Shown here: piece after piece, positions 11,830 to 24,602 of the stretch
Layout of the letters: the number at the start of each line of letters is the position of its first letter
Numbering within the stretch: the first letter of the stretch is position 1
Assembly (NCBI GenBank): GCA_035048495.1
Contig: CM068540.1
Span: 5,316,829-5,380,828 of the forward strand
Origin: Euptelea pleiosperma
Lineage: Eukaryota; Streptophyta; Magnoliopsida; Ranunculales; Eupteleaceae
Length of the DNA: 64,000 bases
Direction: 5' to 3'
Notes under the pieces: generated by a model
Databases searched by the model: none
Told to the model about the DNA's origin: nothing
Seen by the model: the letters and a program-made list of their open reading frames with translations, nothing else
Position numbers and translations under genes: made by a program

Positions 11830-13770
11830 TGAAAGTAGGGTTTTTCCGCGTCGTTGGTTACGGAAACCCTAACTTCAACACATTTGTAATTTTTATTCGA
11901 TTATCCTGCAAAATTGATAGATTTGTATAGGGATTCGTGTTGGATGTCGATCCGCACTCGGGATTAATCACGTTAGTGCAATAAGAACATAAAATGACAG
12001 ATTTTTGTCAAAAATTCATGGAGGGATGAGAATGATGTATTTGGATTAAAACAAGATTGCTTGATTTTAGAGAGAGAAATTATCATAATCTACCAAAAAA
12101 ATACTAATGAAGGAAATCAAACCACAACCAACAAAAGTAATTCATCATTTAAAAATCCAAGGTTCTTACAATACTTCAAAATATAAAAAGTAACAATAAC
12201 AATGTAAAAGAACGAAAGACTAAGCTAGAGAGAGAAACTGAGTTCTACAGAGAGAAAGTAGAGAGAGAGATGAGAGACTAAAGGATGAAAGAGAAAGTGG
12301 TAGAGAGAGAAAATGAAAAGGAAGAGAGAGAAAGTTACCGCTTACCTACCATGAGGAATGATCGAGTAGATCCAACGATTTGGGGAGTTGCAGGTCAACC
12401 AATTGGTGGCAGCGGTTCCTTGTTGGGTGACCAATCAACAACTCATGTTGTAAGAGGAGCCCGACTTGTGAGAGGGTAGGGATGACAACCACGTGAAGAA
12501 CCGAGAGAATGGATGCCGTTGGTCAACAAGAGGATGGCAGTAGAGGAGATGTTCAATCCGTGTGCACTGAAGGTGAGAGGGCAGCAGGCGGTAGGAGTAT
12601 GGATCGATCATTCCTCCCTTCTCTTCTTCTTCTTCTACTTTTATTTTTCTTTGCCTTGCTGCGTTTTTCTTTTTCTTTTGTTTGATGGAGAAGAAGAGGG
12701 TCGGGAGAAGTGAAGCGGTGGTGCTAGCAGGCGGCAAAAAAGGAGAGGGGCGGTGGTCTTTGGATCAGTTGTTGTAGGTGGCAGCAAGGAGGCTTCTCTT
12801 CTTTTTCTTCTTCTTCTATCTTTTTTTTTTGTTTTTGTTTTTATTCAGAAAACAAGGAGAGTCGATTGGTTTGGGGCGGTGGAGTCTTGGTCAGCAAGGT
12901 GAAGGTGGGAGCATTGTGGAGGGAGTCGGACCACCTCCAATAGTGGTCAGGGCTGCTGTTGGACGGTGGTAGAGCACGCTGCAGGTGTGGTGCTTGCAGC
13001 CAGGCTGAGGAGATGAAAGCAGGTGCGATTTCAGAGGCGAGGGCGGCAAGGCAACAGGCGGACTGGTGGTGGTGGTGCTGTTGCACACTAGCAGGTGGAA
13101 CATGAGAAGATGATGGCAGCTTGGGGCGTTCTTCAATGGTTTGAGAGAGAGGTGTGGACCATGTTCAATGGAGAATGGGGACCGCTAGGGAGAGTGGTGT
13201 TGATTGGTGTTGTAGGTTGCAACACCAGAAACAGTAATGGAGATCCCCCCAAAAGGTTCGAGAGGGGTGGAGATCGTGAGTGAGAAGGAAAGTGAGAGGA
13301 GAGGGAATGTGGTGCAGCTATTGAGGACGGTGGAGATGTAGAAGACTGTGCAGCAACGGCAAAGAGATGAGTGGAAGGCGTTGATGGAGGACAGCAAGGT
13401 AGTTAACGGCTTGGTGAATGGTGTTCAGCGTGACGGCTAGAGATGGGGGAAGAAGAAACGTGCAGGCGGTGCTAGTGGTGCTGCTCGCCTTTGCAGATGC
13501 AGGAAGAAGAAGAAAAAGAAGAAGAAGAAGGAGAAGAAGAAGCGGCCGGAGTTCTGCAACTCCGACGAGATCAAGAAGAAGAAGAAGAAGAAGAAGAAGA
13601 AGAAGAAGAAGAAAGGGAAGGAAGAAGAGAAGGAGAACGTGGGGGATGGTTTTTGGGAGAGAAAAAGAGAAGAAAGGTGGGGGATTAGGGTTCCAAAGAA
13701 CCATTCTCCTTCCCCTTTTAAAGCTCCCTATTTCCTTTAATGGAAATAGGGATTTTTTTGAAATAAAATA

Positions 13771-13801
<31 letters not shown>

Positions 13802-14753
13802 AGTAAAATGCTACTTTTCTTTGGGGAATGTCCACATTTAGTGGACCCCCCATTTTTTAAAATTTAATTAAAATTATTTTGAAGTTCACGGGGTCCACTA
13901 ACTGGTCGGACAGCAGGTCGATGATGATGGGCCCGGCTACTGGCCCACATAGATTGATGATGTCCATCGTCTCACAAGATGATGTGACAGACAGTCTGAT
14001 GGCGATCGGATGGATGGTGACTTGATTGGGACCCAGATTGGTAGATCGACGGATCTAGAGAGATCCAACGGTCCGATGGAAGATCCAACGGTCAGAAAGC
14101 TAAGGGAGATGAGATAGAGCTGATGGACATGAATTCTGGGGTTAGGTCAGTAGATTCGAGGACCGAGAGAAGAAGAGAGAGAGAAAATAAGGAAAGATGA
14201 GAGAGAAAGTATCAGAAAATGGAGATAAAAGTATTGGCAGAGGGTCTGGAACCCTGGTCTTCACTGTGACCATCCTCACGCTTCTCCAGTAGAGTAGACT
14301 ATCATTCTTTGCTGACTCATGTGGCTTTAAACGCTTTGGTCCGTCTCTTGGTCATTGGCTCTCCTACTCTCTTCGTTCTTTGGGCCAGCTTTTTGGTCCT
14401 CTTATTCAGCCCATATTCGGCCCATATCTTCTAATCACATCATGTGGGCTCTTTAAGCTTTGATAAGGGCTTTCCTGATCGATGTGGGCTCGCAAGTCTC
14501 GAGAATTGTCCCATCAGGGTTTCCTGCGATAGAAGAAGCACGTAATGAGACTCTATCAGAATGACTACATGTCTAGACTTCCAAAAATGTGTTTAATGCA
14601 TGCAAATATACCATGTCGTCCAGAAAAGTGTGTTCTACGCAACACAAGAGACTCTTACGTAGAAAAGTAGATAAATAGAGTATTTTAAGGTAGGAGAATG
14701 CAATAACGCTAAAAGGATAATTGCTTAAAATAAGCACTTTTGAGCGAATATCA
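11830..14753 (-). mobile_element. Long solo-LTR-like element, copy B, with TSD ACTAC
   Basis: On the minus strand begins TGATATTCGCTCAAAAGTGC (14753) and ends CCCTACTTTCA (11830). Flanked by perfect 5-bp duplications ACTAC at 11825-11829 and 14754-14758. Carries the GA-rich (minus-strand CT-rich) leader, a shortened form of the family hairpin (13546-13566), a TA microsatellite (about 13768-13790) and the TATA-like TTTAAAAGGGG on the minus strand near 13715. No retrotransposon protein is encoded; open frames over 13318-13801 are low-complexity. Closest to copy A. Confidence 0.85.
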
Positions 14754-15059
14754 ACTACGTTAGGGCTGATAATCAAGTTTATCTATTTTTGTACAAAAAC
14801 AATGAATCACACGGTTAGTAGTTGTATTTATCTAAGCCAAGAAAGAATTTTTGGTAAGTTTTGTATTTTTTTTGGATAAACATGTTAGTTTTACTATCTT
14901 TATTAGTGTAAGGGTATCATAATTTATAGATGGTACCATACGTTGTCAAAAGATATCACTGAACTAGACAACCTCATCTTTGAATGTGGGGCCTAGCTGG
15001 CGCAAGGAGAGTAAAACTTCGGTTACAACGGGTCACTAATCAGTTTGATTTTTGAGTGT

Positions 15060-15200
15060 TATTTGGGTGCAAAGTTTCAAATGTTGTAAAATCACTAATC
15101 AGGCTGATTTTTGGTTTGCAGGTCAACTGAAGGACTAACCGAACATCAATACGGTCAATGCCCTTTAATAGTGTGCCACGTGGCTCATATTGTGGGCTGC
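15060..15200 (-). repeat. G-box foldback MITE fragment
   Basis: Contains GTGCCACGTGGCTCATATT and TGATTTTTGGTTTGCAGGTC, matching in reverse the arms at 35868-36235 and 43605-43885. Confidence 0.6.
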
Positions 15201-15884
15201 GAGTTTTACTTGAGCACAAGGAATGTTGCAGTTTTTTTGTGAACACCTTTTTAGCCCAAAATAGAAGCATGTAGATGGAACAGAATGTGATGACTGAACC
15301 AATCTTTCCAACACATGAAATTTCATAATTCCAAATGTCCCTGTTTGAAAGGAATTTTTATAATTCCAAATGTCCGTATTTGAGTCTAGCCCACTCTTAC
15401 AATTGTGTATAAATACAATTTTAAAATGGGAGAAACCTGTGAGGGCAGTCTTATATTTGGGTGAGGAAAGAATAAAAAATGCTATAAACTCATACACAGG
15501 CCCGGGAAGGGAGCGTGTACCAGATCACCCAGTCTACGTGCAAACATCCAAACTACCAATTGTTCATTCAAGTAAGCTAGGGAAAATATCCAAGACTCGT
15601 GTACAATTAAAGCAAAATAACTACTCACAAATCTGCAAATTTGAGTTAAACACATGTCCATTACACACTCAATATATATAAAAAAACAAGGTCACAATGA
15701 GTGCATGGAATATAACAAGAAGTGAGCACAATAGCATGTGGACCAACAACGATGTTTGTGTTTGCTTCAAAACTTCTTTTGGAGTGTCTCCACTAGACTC
15801 ACCCAATCCAACCTCCCTCACTCAGCTCATTTCGATCTTTTTATGCTTGTAACTAGCAAGTGCTTCCTCAGCTTCTTCGATGAT

Positions 15885-15985
15885 ACGTAGCACCACAGGT
15901 CCACCTAAGGATTGGTCAAATATCTATATGGTCAGTGTCCTCTAAAAAATTGCCACGTGGCTTACATTGTGGGTGATCAGGTAGC
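15885..15985 (-). repeat. G-box foldback MITE fragment
   Basis: Contains TTGCCACGTGGCTTACATTG preceded by AGGTCCACCTAAGGATTGG, as in the other family members. Confidence 0.55.
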
Positions 15986-16285
15986 AGCGGTGGCCAGGTA
16001 AGATTTACTCCCTTGTTCTTTCTTCACGTTTGCCATCTAGTAGGGAGATGAAACACTCTGTACTATGTGTTTTGGGCAAACCAGAGGAGTGGTCTGGCAC
16101 CAGTTCAACCATCGGGTCAACACAGTAAAACCCTAAATCTACAAGAAGAAAATTAGAAACTAGAAAATGCACAAATTGGCTACAAAATGACCAAGGAAAG
16201 TGGGAGAAGATTCAGTGAAGTTCATTGACGAACAAGGGGTTTTGTTTTTCTTTTCTAATGAAGATGGGGGAACAAAATGGTTTTG

Positions 16286-18003
16286 TGAAATTAAGGTTTT
16301 TCTGCGTCGTTGATTACGGAAACCCTTGTATTTCAATAATATTTGTAATTTCTCCGAATTGGTTCACTTAATCTGCAAATAAGCAGACTTGCATAGTGGC
16401 TCGTGTCGGATATCGTCCGCACTCGGGATTAGTTAGCACAATAAGAAACAAGAATAATCAGAAAATGCTTGGAATAAATGGAAGGGTGAGAATGGCGGAG
16501 GTTCATTTAAAATATGTTTGAGATTATTGTTAAAACTATTAGAATGAAAATAAACATAAGAGAAACGAGAATGAAAAACAAAATAAATAAAAACAACTTA
16601 AACTTGAATTTAAAACTTGTTCATTAAACTAAAAACAAATGCTTACAATGCTTGTTCAAATGCTTTACAACAGAAATAACATTAAACCAAATTAATCTAG
16701 AAAGCCATTAAAATATTATCCTAGAAAGCATGTAAAGGTAGAGAGGGAAAGAAGAGAGTGAAAGAAGGTAGGAAGGTTAGAGAGATGAATTAGAGAGAAG
16801 CTTACCATTGAAGAGGTAGATGGTGCAACTTCTATTGGATAAAACTCAATGGGATTGAGGATTGTAGCCTTTGATTGTGGCGAATGGAATGGGCAGCAAG
16901 GAGACGTTGCTGTTTGACGCTTTGCACTTCGAGGTGGAGGCGTTAATGGTGAGCTCGCCGGAGTTGCTCGCCGGAGAAGAAGGGTGAAGAAGAAGAGAAA
17001 GAAGGAAGAAAGAGAAGAAGAGAAGGGGGAGGGAACCAACCCAAGAAAGAGAGAGAATGAATCTCTTATAGACTTTTTTTTTTCTTTTTTTGCTTGTTGT
17101 AAAAATAATGACCGTTGGATTTAGAGAGATCCAACGGTTTGGAATGGGTTAGTTAGATGAGAGAGAGAGTGACTAGGATAGAGAGATATGGGGAGAGAAG
17201 AATCAGTTAAGTGAGACCAATTCTCTCTTCTTGTTGCAAATGGGCATGGGCATGGGTCATGGTCATGGGCATGGGCATGGGTCATGGGCATGGGTCATGG
17301 GCATGGGTCATGGGTATGGGTATGGGCATGGGTCATGGGCATGGGTCATGGGTATGGGCATGGGTATGGGCATGGGTCATGGGTCATGGGTCATGGGCTT
17401 AGGTCATGGGCCTATGTCATGGGCCAAGATAGATAGATAAAGAGAGAAATAGGAGAGAGGTGAGAGAAAAATATAAAAATAAAAGCATTGGAGGGTCTTG
17501 AACCCTGGTCTTCTTTATTCTCTCTCGTCTGCTCCACCAATAAGTCAAACTTATCCTTTGATGTCAATTGGTGTGGCCTTTAACACCTAAGTCCTTCTCT
17601 TGGTCTCCAGCTATTCTCTCTCTTAGTCCTTGTTCTGGCTCTACGATCCTCTAGCTTTGCCGTATATGTCTTCTATCTTTTTATCCTAGCCTGTTGGCTC
17701 TTTAAGCTTTGATAGAAGTCTTCTGTGGTTGATCGTGGGCCCACCAGTCCTCGAGAATCGCCCGATAGGGTCTCCTACAAGTGAAAAAGCGCGTAATGAG
17801 ATTTAACTAAAACACCTTGATACTGGACTATCCGAAATGCATATATTTCATGCAAATAGTCGATTTTCGTCTAAAGAATGCGTTCTACGCAATGGAAGAA
17901 ACTCTTATATGAAAAAGTCGACAAAAAAATAAGTTTTACGGAAGAGAATGCGACATCGCTATAAGGATAATGGCTTAAAATAAGCACTTTTGAGCGAATA
18001 TCA
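16286..18003 (-). mobile_element. Long solo-LTR-like element, copy C, with TSD TTTTG
   Basis: Minus-strand start TGATATTCGCTCAAAAGTGC at 18003 and end CCTTAATTTCA at 16286. Perfect 5-bp duplications TTTTG at 16281-16285 and 18004-18008. Shorter than its relatives because much of the middle is absent. It holds an expanded GGGCAT/GGTCAT minisatellite (17236-17425). Its first 60 bases are nearly identical to copy D, making C and D one subfamily. Encodes no retroelement protein. Confidence 0.85.
17236..17425. repeat. Minisatellite of GGGCAT / GGGTCAT units
   Basis: About thirty short units of ATGGGC, ATGGGT and ATGGGTC stand in tandem inside LTR C. Copy D has only scattered CCCATGG and GGCCCA words at the corresponding place (about 21240-21560), so the array looks locally expanded. 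Confidence 0.92.
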
Positions 18004-18008
18004 TTTTG

Positions 18009-19440
18009 CAGGTTGGCAAAATTGCTTACATTTTGAAGATGACATCTACGGCTTTGGAGAGGTTCACAATAAAGAGAAACAATAAAAAAAATGAGGGAAA
18101 ACAAGAAGAAAAACAGAAACCAGGGTTGCAACCATTTGTTCCCCTATGAGAGAGAGAGAGAGAGAGAGACCTCTGCAAAACCAGTCTGAAACCTCTTTGT
18201 TTCGCTTGCAGATGGAGAAGGGTTGCAAAACCTTAGAGCAAGAGAAGCATGGAAGAGACGGAGTAGCTTGGGTCTTGAGTTGCAGAGAAGAATGTGGCAG
18301 GAATGGAAGAAAAGAGGTTTAGACGTGATGGGGAGCGACGTGCTGGAGGTAAGCAAGTCGTGGTTGACATGTAGTGTTAATGCGGCGACAGAGATTTTGA
18401 AACGATTTAGACTCCTCGTATTGGCTTGGCTTCGGCATTGGGCGTGAGAAGCAGCTCTTAAAAAGTGAAGTTGATACATATCTGCTGTCGGATTGGTCTC
18501 CCATCTACGACTTTGGGGAGGAGCCAAAAATGGGGGCATATTTGGGGGTCCGTGGACTCCGACACATATTTTAAATAACTCTAATTATAAATAGTAAAAT
18601 TCACTACAAATTCATTAGATAATACAAGAACTTGAAGAAGTTAGCTCAAGTATTATATGCTGCAAAGATATTTTAGAACTTATATGAGGAAAATTCAAGT
18701 TTCTTGAAAAATGTCAAATTAACAAATTCATAAAAATGAACAAACTATTGATTCTAGGCTCGAGTTTCTATCTGGAAGATAGTTGGAGCCTCCTTCACAT
18801 GCAACATGTAATTTTCCAATGACACTACCTTTGGGATGTAACCAGCCCATACTCAATATGAGTCTCGAAGAGGTGTACTACTCAAATAAAATAGTCTACA
18901 AGCATTTGTTTGATTATCCAAATTTAAGATAAAATTCAAGTTTTCTCTTTTAGAAAATAACTTTAAAAGAATAATGATTAAGAGAATCATTTTATCAAAT
19001 CAAATCCAGTCTACGACTGAAATAGAAAATCATTCAGCCTTTGACCAAGAAGATAGTTCAATCTAGGGACAAAGCAAGAAACGAGAAGATGATAAAATGT
19101 TGAAATTTTTAACAAAACTCTAGTTTGAGTAATCTTTTGAATATCTCTGAAACTATTTTCTGAACTCGGAATTTTTTTTTGAGTTTTTTGTTCTTTGTTT
19201 CTGAACTCAAATCTCTATGTTTTGTTTTGTATGTGGGTTCTTATAGACCCAAGTAGCTTGATAAACACATTTTCGTCCAGTAATGCATATTGGTACATGG
19301 TTAGGCACGATATACAATCAATCATTGCGTTAGTCACATGAACATGATCCCCTTTGCGTCCCTTGAGTGACCCCATCCACAATGATCCGTCCGTGCATTG
19401 CATGATTAGGGAGGTTTAAACCTAAGAGGTTAAAGTTTTT
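18009..19440. other. Unassigned sequence between LTR C and the Athila fragment
   Basis: A GA microsatellite lies at about 18149-18169. Open frames at 18144-18539 and 18223-18447 have no recognisable motif. The rest is AT-rich; it may be non-coding gypsy sequence, but nothing fixes this. Confidence 0.3.
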
Positions 19441-20074
19441 CGCTTAATGCAACAACCTGCCAATTTTGACATGGTCAAAGAACTATGTGCAGTTGAGTGT
19501 CTAACTTCGGGCTCTCCCAAGGATATTTTACGTCAGTGTATAGAACACTTTGGGGCTGACTTCCAATCAAAGTCAGCCATATTTGAAATCAATGATATGT
19601 TGGAGTCTGCTCCGCTGATATCTATCCCCCCTCCACTCAATGAGTTTGAGCGTATGATAACCCTGGACAGAGAACCAACTTCCATCCTCCCAGTTTCTAC
19701 TGAGAATGAATATACCAATACTTCTGTGCCTAAGTTAGAACTGAAGCCTCTTCCTTCTTGAGCTGCTGAAGAAGCATAAATATGCAATAGGATATACAAT
19801 ATAAGATATTCGCAAGATAGACCCCTCTGTTTGCAAACACCATATATATATATATATATATATCTGGAAGAGGATTCCAAGACTTCTAGGGAGCATCAGA
19901 GATGGCTAAACCCGATCCTAAAGGTTGTCCGAGATGAAATACTTAAACTGCTGGATGCGTGAATCATCTATCCTATCTCGGACGGCAAATGAGTCAATCC
20001 TATTCATGTTGTGCCCAAGAAGGCAGGATTCACAGTGGTAGAAAATGAGAAGCAAAAAATGGTTGTAGTTCCCT
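19441..20074 (+). pseudogene. Ty3/gypsy (Athila-like) pol fragment
   Basis: Gag-pol junction of a gypsy element. The plus frame reads PKLELKPLPS (about 19728-19757); a disturbed stretch with a TA microsatellite (about 19843-19863) follows, then IIYPISDGK and VNPIHVVPKKAGFTVVENEK (about 19963-20053), the block before the reverse-transcriptase core. Stops and missing segments make it a pseudogene. The homology stops at 20074, where the copia LTR begins. Confidence 0.7.
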
Positions 20075-20325
20075 TGATATTGATACAAGAGGACCTAGAA
20101 GGAGGGGTTGAATAGGTCTATTGATTTTAAGCCTAAGTTGATTACTAATATGCTTAAAAAGAGTAGTCAATAAAAAATAGTAAATGTAAAAAGCCAACAA
20201 TCCACAACACAAAGATATATAGTGGTTTGGTGTACCAACACCTATGTCCACTCTCAGAATAGCTCCATAGAGCTTAGCACCTTTTCAGTTCAATATTTAA
20301 GCAACCTTACAATATTGAATATGGT

Positions 20326-23300
20326 TGATATTCGCTCAAAAGTGCTTATTTTAAGCCATTATCCTTATAACGATGTCGCATTCTCCTATGTAAAACTTGT
20401 CTTTTAGTCTACTTTTCCACGTAAGAGTTTCTTCCATTGCGTAGAACGCATTCTTTAGACGAAAATCGACTATTTGCATGAAATATATGCATTTCGGATA
20501 GTCTAGTATCAAGCTATTTTAGTTGAATCTCATTACGCGCTTTTTCACTTGCAAGAAACCCTATCAGGCGAATCTTAATGACTGGCGGGCCCACGATCAA
20601 CCACAGAAGACTTCTATCAAACCTTAAAGAGCTAGCAGGCTAGGATAAAAAGGTAGAAGACATGTACAGGCAAAGCCAGAAGATCGTAGAGCCAGACCAA
20701 GAACTAAGAGAGAGACAAAGCTGAAGACCAAAAGACGGACCTGAGTGATTCAAAACCGCACCAAATGTCATAAAATGATGGCTTACGTGATTGGTGAAGC
20801 CTACTGAAGACTACGTTGAAGATCAGGGTTCATGACCCTTCGCCAGTTATTTTCTCTTTATTTTGTATTACTTTCTCTCTCCTCTATCTCCATCTCTCTA
20901 AACTCTGACCTCTAACACTTAGATCATCTCATCCTACCATTAGATCCTTAGATTTACCATCCGATCTCCCTCTCCATGATCGAATTGTCTATATCTCACC
21001 ATCCGATCCTTAGATCGATCATCCTAACCCTCCAATCTCCATCATCTAACCTCATATCTTCTCTCCTTTAGTTTTATTCCATCTTTCATAGTTCTTCTAC
21101 GTTAGATCTTCAATTCGACAGTTAGATCATTCATTTGACTGTCGGATCTCTCCAGATCCTACGGTCCGCCAATTGTGGACCAAGTCAAACTGCCACCTCA
21201 TCTCATCCAATTATCATAGTTCCATCATATTACGGCCCCCAGGCCTTAGTGGTCCACAAAGCCCATGGCCAAGTGGCCCACAAGCAAATTGGAAGCCCAC
21301 GGCCTCGTAACCTGTCCTAGAGCCCATGGTGTTTTTGGCTCATTTACCATTTCTATCATAACATGGCCCACAACCCACTTTCTCAAGCCCAAATCCTAGT
21401 GGGCCATCATATATGCCCAAGGCCTATGGTGTCACATCATGTCATGGCCCATAGCTACGTCCTCAGAATGGGCCCACTCCTTTGCCACCTCATGTCTCCA
21501 CGTGTCAAGTGAACCACGCCAAGATCAGCCCCACAATCCAAGCCCACAGCCTATTCTCTTGAGTGGCCCACAGCCCACTCATTAGGGATATCTCCCAAAA
21601 CCTTCCCTTCTTCTCATCCACGAATTAAGGAAAGGAATGGACGGTTTCCTTTTGAGAACCGTCTCCACAATTCTCTACCCATTTCCACGCCTTCCTCATG
21701 AGAATACCATCCAACGGTTGTGATAGTGGGAACATCCAACGTGATTTTCTTTGTATAAGAAGGAAAGCCAAACCCTAAAGGGTTCGGTTCCCTCCCCCCT
21801 TCTCCTTCTTCTTTTCCTATTCTCTCCCCTTTCTTCTTCTCTTCCTCTTTTTCGGCCAGCCGCCCTCTTCTCCGGTGACTGGTTTGGATCATCTTCTTCT
21901 TCTTCTGTTTGCTGCTGCCACGGGCAGCACCACTCTTTCACGCCCCACCGGAGTTGCAGCCTGCAACTCCGGTCACAACCACCAGCAACAACCGGTGGTC
22001 CCTCTTCTCCGTTCTTTTGCTGGTGCACATCCACCCACATCACTGTTTTCTCTCCTTGCGGGCCTTGCAACTCCTCATCCACATCTCAAAATAGGCTGCC
22101 CACTGTTGCAGCCGTGACTGCAACTCCTACCTGCAACCAATAGCTCCAGCGACCACCATTAATGCCGGAGCAATCTGATATCTCTCCTCTCTAATCCACG
22201 TCAGACCAAGAGCACCATCTCCTTGCTGCCCTCACCGAAGCTTGCTGGAATTGAAAGCCTGCAACTCCACCACCGTGCTCTCCCACATCCTTGCTCCTTT
22301 TTTTCGCTTCTTCTTCTTCTCCGGTCACCTCTGTAACTCCGGCCATCAATCCAACCACCTCTTCACCACTTCCATCTCCACACAGCATCATATCCACGAG
22401 GGCTGGTCCCCCTTGCTGCATGTAGTTCATCACTTTCATCCATCACCGTGGTTACAGCCAACAGATCTCTACCACCTAGATTGATCCTTCACCGTTCTCA
22501 CCTTCTACAGCACCTCCAACACCACGTGGTGCAGCTCAATCACTGCCATTTTCACCATCAGCAACCACCACGCGCGCATTAGGAATCAGAGTTCTTTGGG
22601 TTGACCTTGCATACTCCCTGAAGTGCAGATCAGCAACGTTTGAACCTCCACAACTGTTACTCTCCACGGTTGCAACTGGACCTTGTTGCCACGTGGTTCC
22701 ATCTTCTCCATTGCTGACCTTCCTCTTCATGTGGTAAGTGAGTGAGTGGTATCTTCTTTCTCTACCCTCCTATTTCCTGTTTCTTCTCTTCTCTAATTCT
22801 TTCTCTAAATCACTTTCTCTCTCTAACTTCCTTATTTCTCTCTCTAAATTCTCTATTTCTCTCTCTAAATTCTCTCTTTCTCTCTCTAACCTCTCTCTAG
22901 TTTTTACCTTCTCTCACTTTATCTCTCTTAATTTGTCTTTCTAAATTCTGATTTTCTCTCTTTAAAATTAGTCTTCTCTCATCCTTTCTCACTTTCTCTC
23001 TCTATTTTCCTCTCTCTAAGTTGCTTTCTAGTGTAATTTCATTTATTGGGTTTAAAAGCATTGTGGATTTCACTACTATTAATAGAAGAGTGTTTGTTAA
23101 TTTTATTCTGAATCTTGTTATTTGATTTGTTAGATTTTGTTTTAATTAGTTTATAATATTTTCTCCAAAAAGATTGATTTAATCTCGATTTCCACCATTC
23201 TCACCCTTCCATCATTTTTAGCAGATTTTTGCTCATTTGTTCTTTATTTTGCCCTAACCCCGAGTGCGGACGATATCCGACACGAGCCACTGTGCAAGTC

Positions 23301-23400
23301 TGCATCTTTGCAGATTAAGTGAACAAATTTGGAGAAATTTACAAATATTGTTGAACTTTAGGGTTTTCGTAACCAACGACGCGGAAAAATCCTAATTTCA
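20326..23400 (+). mobile_element. Long solo-LTR-like element, copy D
   Basis: Starts TGATATTCGCTCAAAAGTGC and ends CCTAATTTCA. Flanks ATGGT and AGGGT differ by one base, so a decayed duplication is likely. Contains the hairpin (21947-21973), CT-rich leader (21780-21910), TCTCTCTAA repeats (22790-23030), and the conserved block CCCCGAGTGCGGACGATATC before the end. Longest copy. Its short frames (21614-22484) are low-complexity and not considered genes. Confidence 0.8.
21947..21973. repeat. Perfect hairpin in LTR D
   Basis: ACCGGAGTTGCAG, single C, CTGCAACTCCGGT: 13 base pairs and a 1-nt loop. The outermost pair differs from LTR A (A:T instead of G:C) in both arms, a compensated change. Confidence 0.9.
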
Positions 23401-24602
23401 AGGGTAAAGAACTTGATCTCGATCGCAATCGATATGGACGGAGTCAGGTCGCAACCAAACTCCAACTCAATTAAGATTCACTTGACTCGAGCAGCACAAT
23501 AGTAAGAAATATGATTTATCAAATTCTCCATTAACACACAAGTTGCCTCTCAACCGAGATTGACGAGGAACAGAGCTTCGATGTTGTTGAAGCTAGATCA
23601 AGCCTACATATCAAAACTTAATCACAAAGTCGATCGGGAGCTGAAGAACTCCGATCACCAAAGCCAATCTCCCACACAAGGCTAGCAAGCTAGACCGCCG
23701 AAGTAAGCACACCACTAGGGCAAGGGAGCAAGAACAAAAGCTAGAAGCTTAAAACAAATCTCTTGGAGGTTAGAAGCTCAAGAGAAGGCTGAGTGAATGA
23801 GTAAAGAATAAGGGTAGGTGGAAGGGCTAATTATATGAGGGGTAGGGAAATGTGCGCATGCTATTTGAGGATTTACTAGACCGGTGATATGTTTGGGTGC
23901 TTCCAAATGTGTCCAAGTGGACTTCATGGGGATTTCCCAAGTCCAACATTCCTCAGTCTCTGTTGCCGCCATTCGAATCACCGTGACATGCTTTCCCAAG
24001 TCCAAGATAGAGAGCCAATATTGGTTACATAAATATCTAAGGTTGTTCTGGAATTGACAACACAAGGTATACTTATCAATCTCCCTCTTTGTCAATTCCA
24101 TGACAAAATACAATTATAATGGTTCTCCCTCCATCACAAAGCCTACCCAACACAAAAATTAAATGTATTGATTTGTACCAAGACATCTTTCTTTAGGTCT
24201 TGTAATCACAACACAGACAAAAGATGTCAAGTACAAATAGGGTATATTACTCCCCTTTAATGTATGGTTAGTTAGAGGTTTAGAATTGTTTTTTAAAATT
24301 ATGGTTTTACTAGAACCAAATTATCAAGTTTGCATGCTTGAATCCAGTGATCGAAAGTTTTTCAAGTGAGTCTCACCAAAACTGACAATAAATAGTCTCC
24401 CAAGAAAGAAGGAGAGGCACTAGGCTGCTTAATGACGATACATCCCTCTTTCCTTAGACATAGACTGTCCTTAAATTTCAATTGGAAGATAACCCACTGG
24501 AGTGGTTGACAACTCAAGACCACCAATAAAGAATTACTTTGTTCTCCTAATTCTCCCAAGATTCCAATTCCAAAATTTTGTTTGAGAACCAATTGTTCCC
24601 CA

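Larger units (their letters stand above)
14759..16280. other. Intergenic sequence with two MITE fragments
   Basis: No gene recognised. Two minus-oriented pieces of the G-box foldback family lie at about 15060-15200 and 15885-15985, each with GCCACGTGGC. Open frames of about 100 codons at 15165-15681 show no known motif. Confidence 0.5.
20075..24602 (-). mobile_element. 3' LTR of the copia element, split by LTR D
   Basis: In plus orientation the LTR starts TGATATTGATACAAGAGG, continues to 20325, is interrupted by copy D, and resumes at 23401 up to about 24602. It abuts a polypurine tract on the minus strand (AAAAAGGGGGAGAA, about 24603-24617). Combined length is about 1.45 kb. The right edge is set by the tract, the left edge by the end of Athila homology. 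Confidence 0.6.

Noticed and set aside
4046..14753. Copies A and B as the two LTRs of one retrotransposon
   Set aside because: They are in opposite orientation, and B has its own perfect duplication.
17211..17440. Two long frames rich in Met-Gly-His-Trp
   Set aside because: They are translations of the GGGCAT minisatellite.
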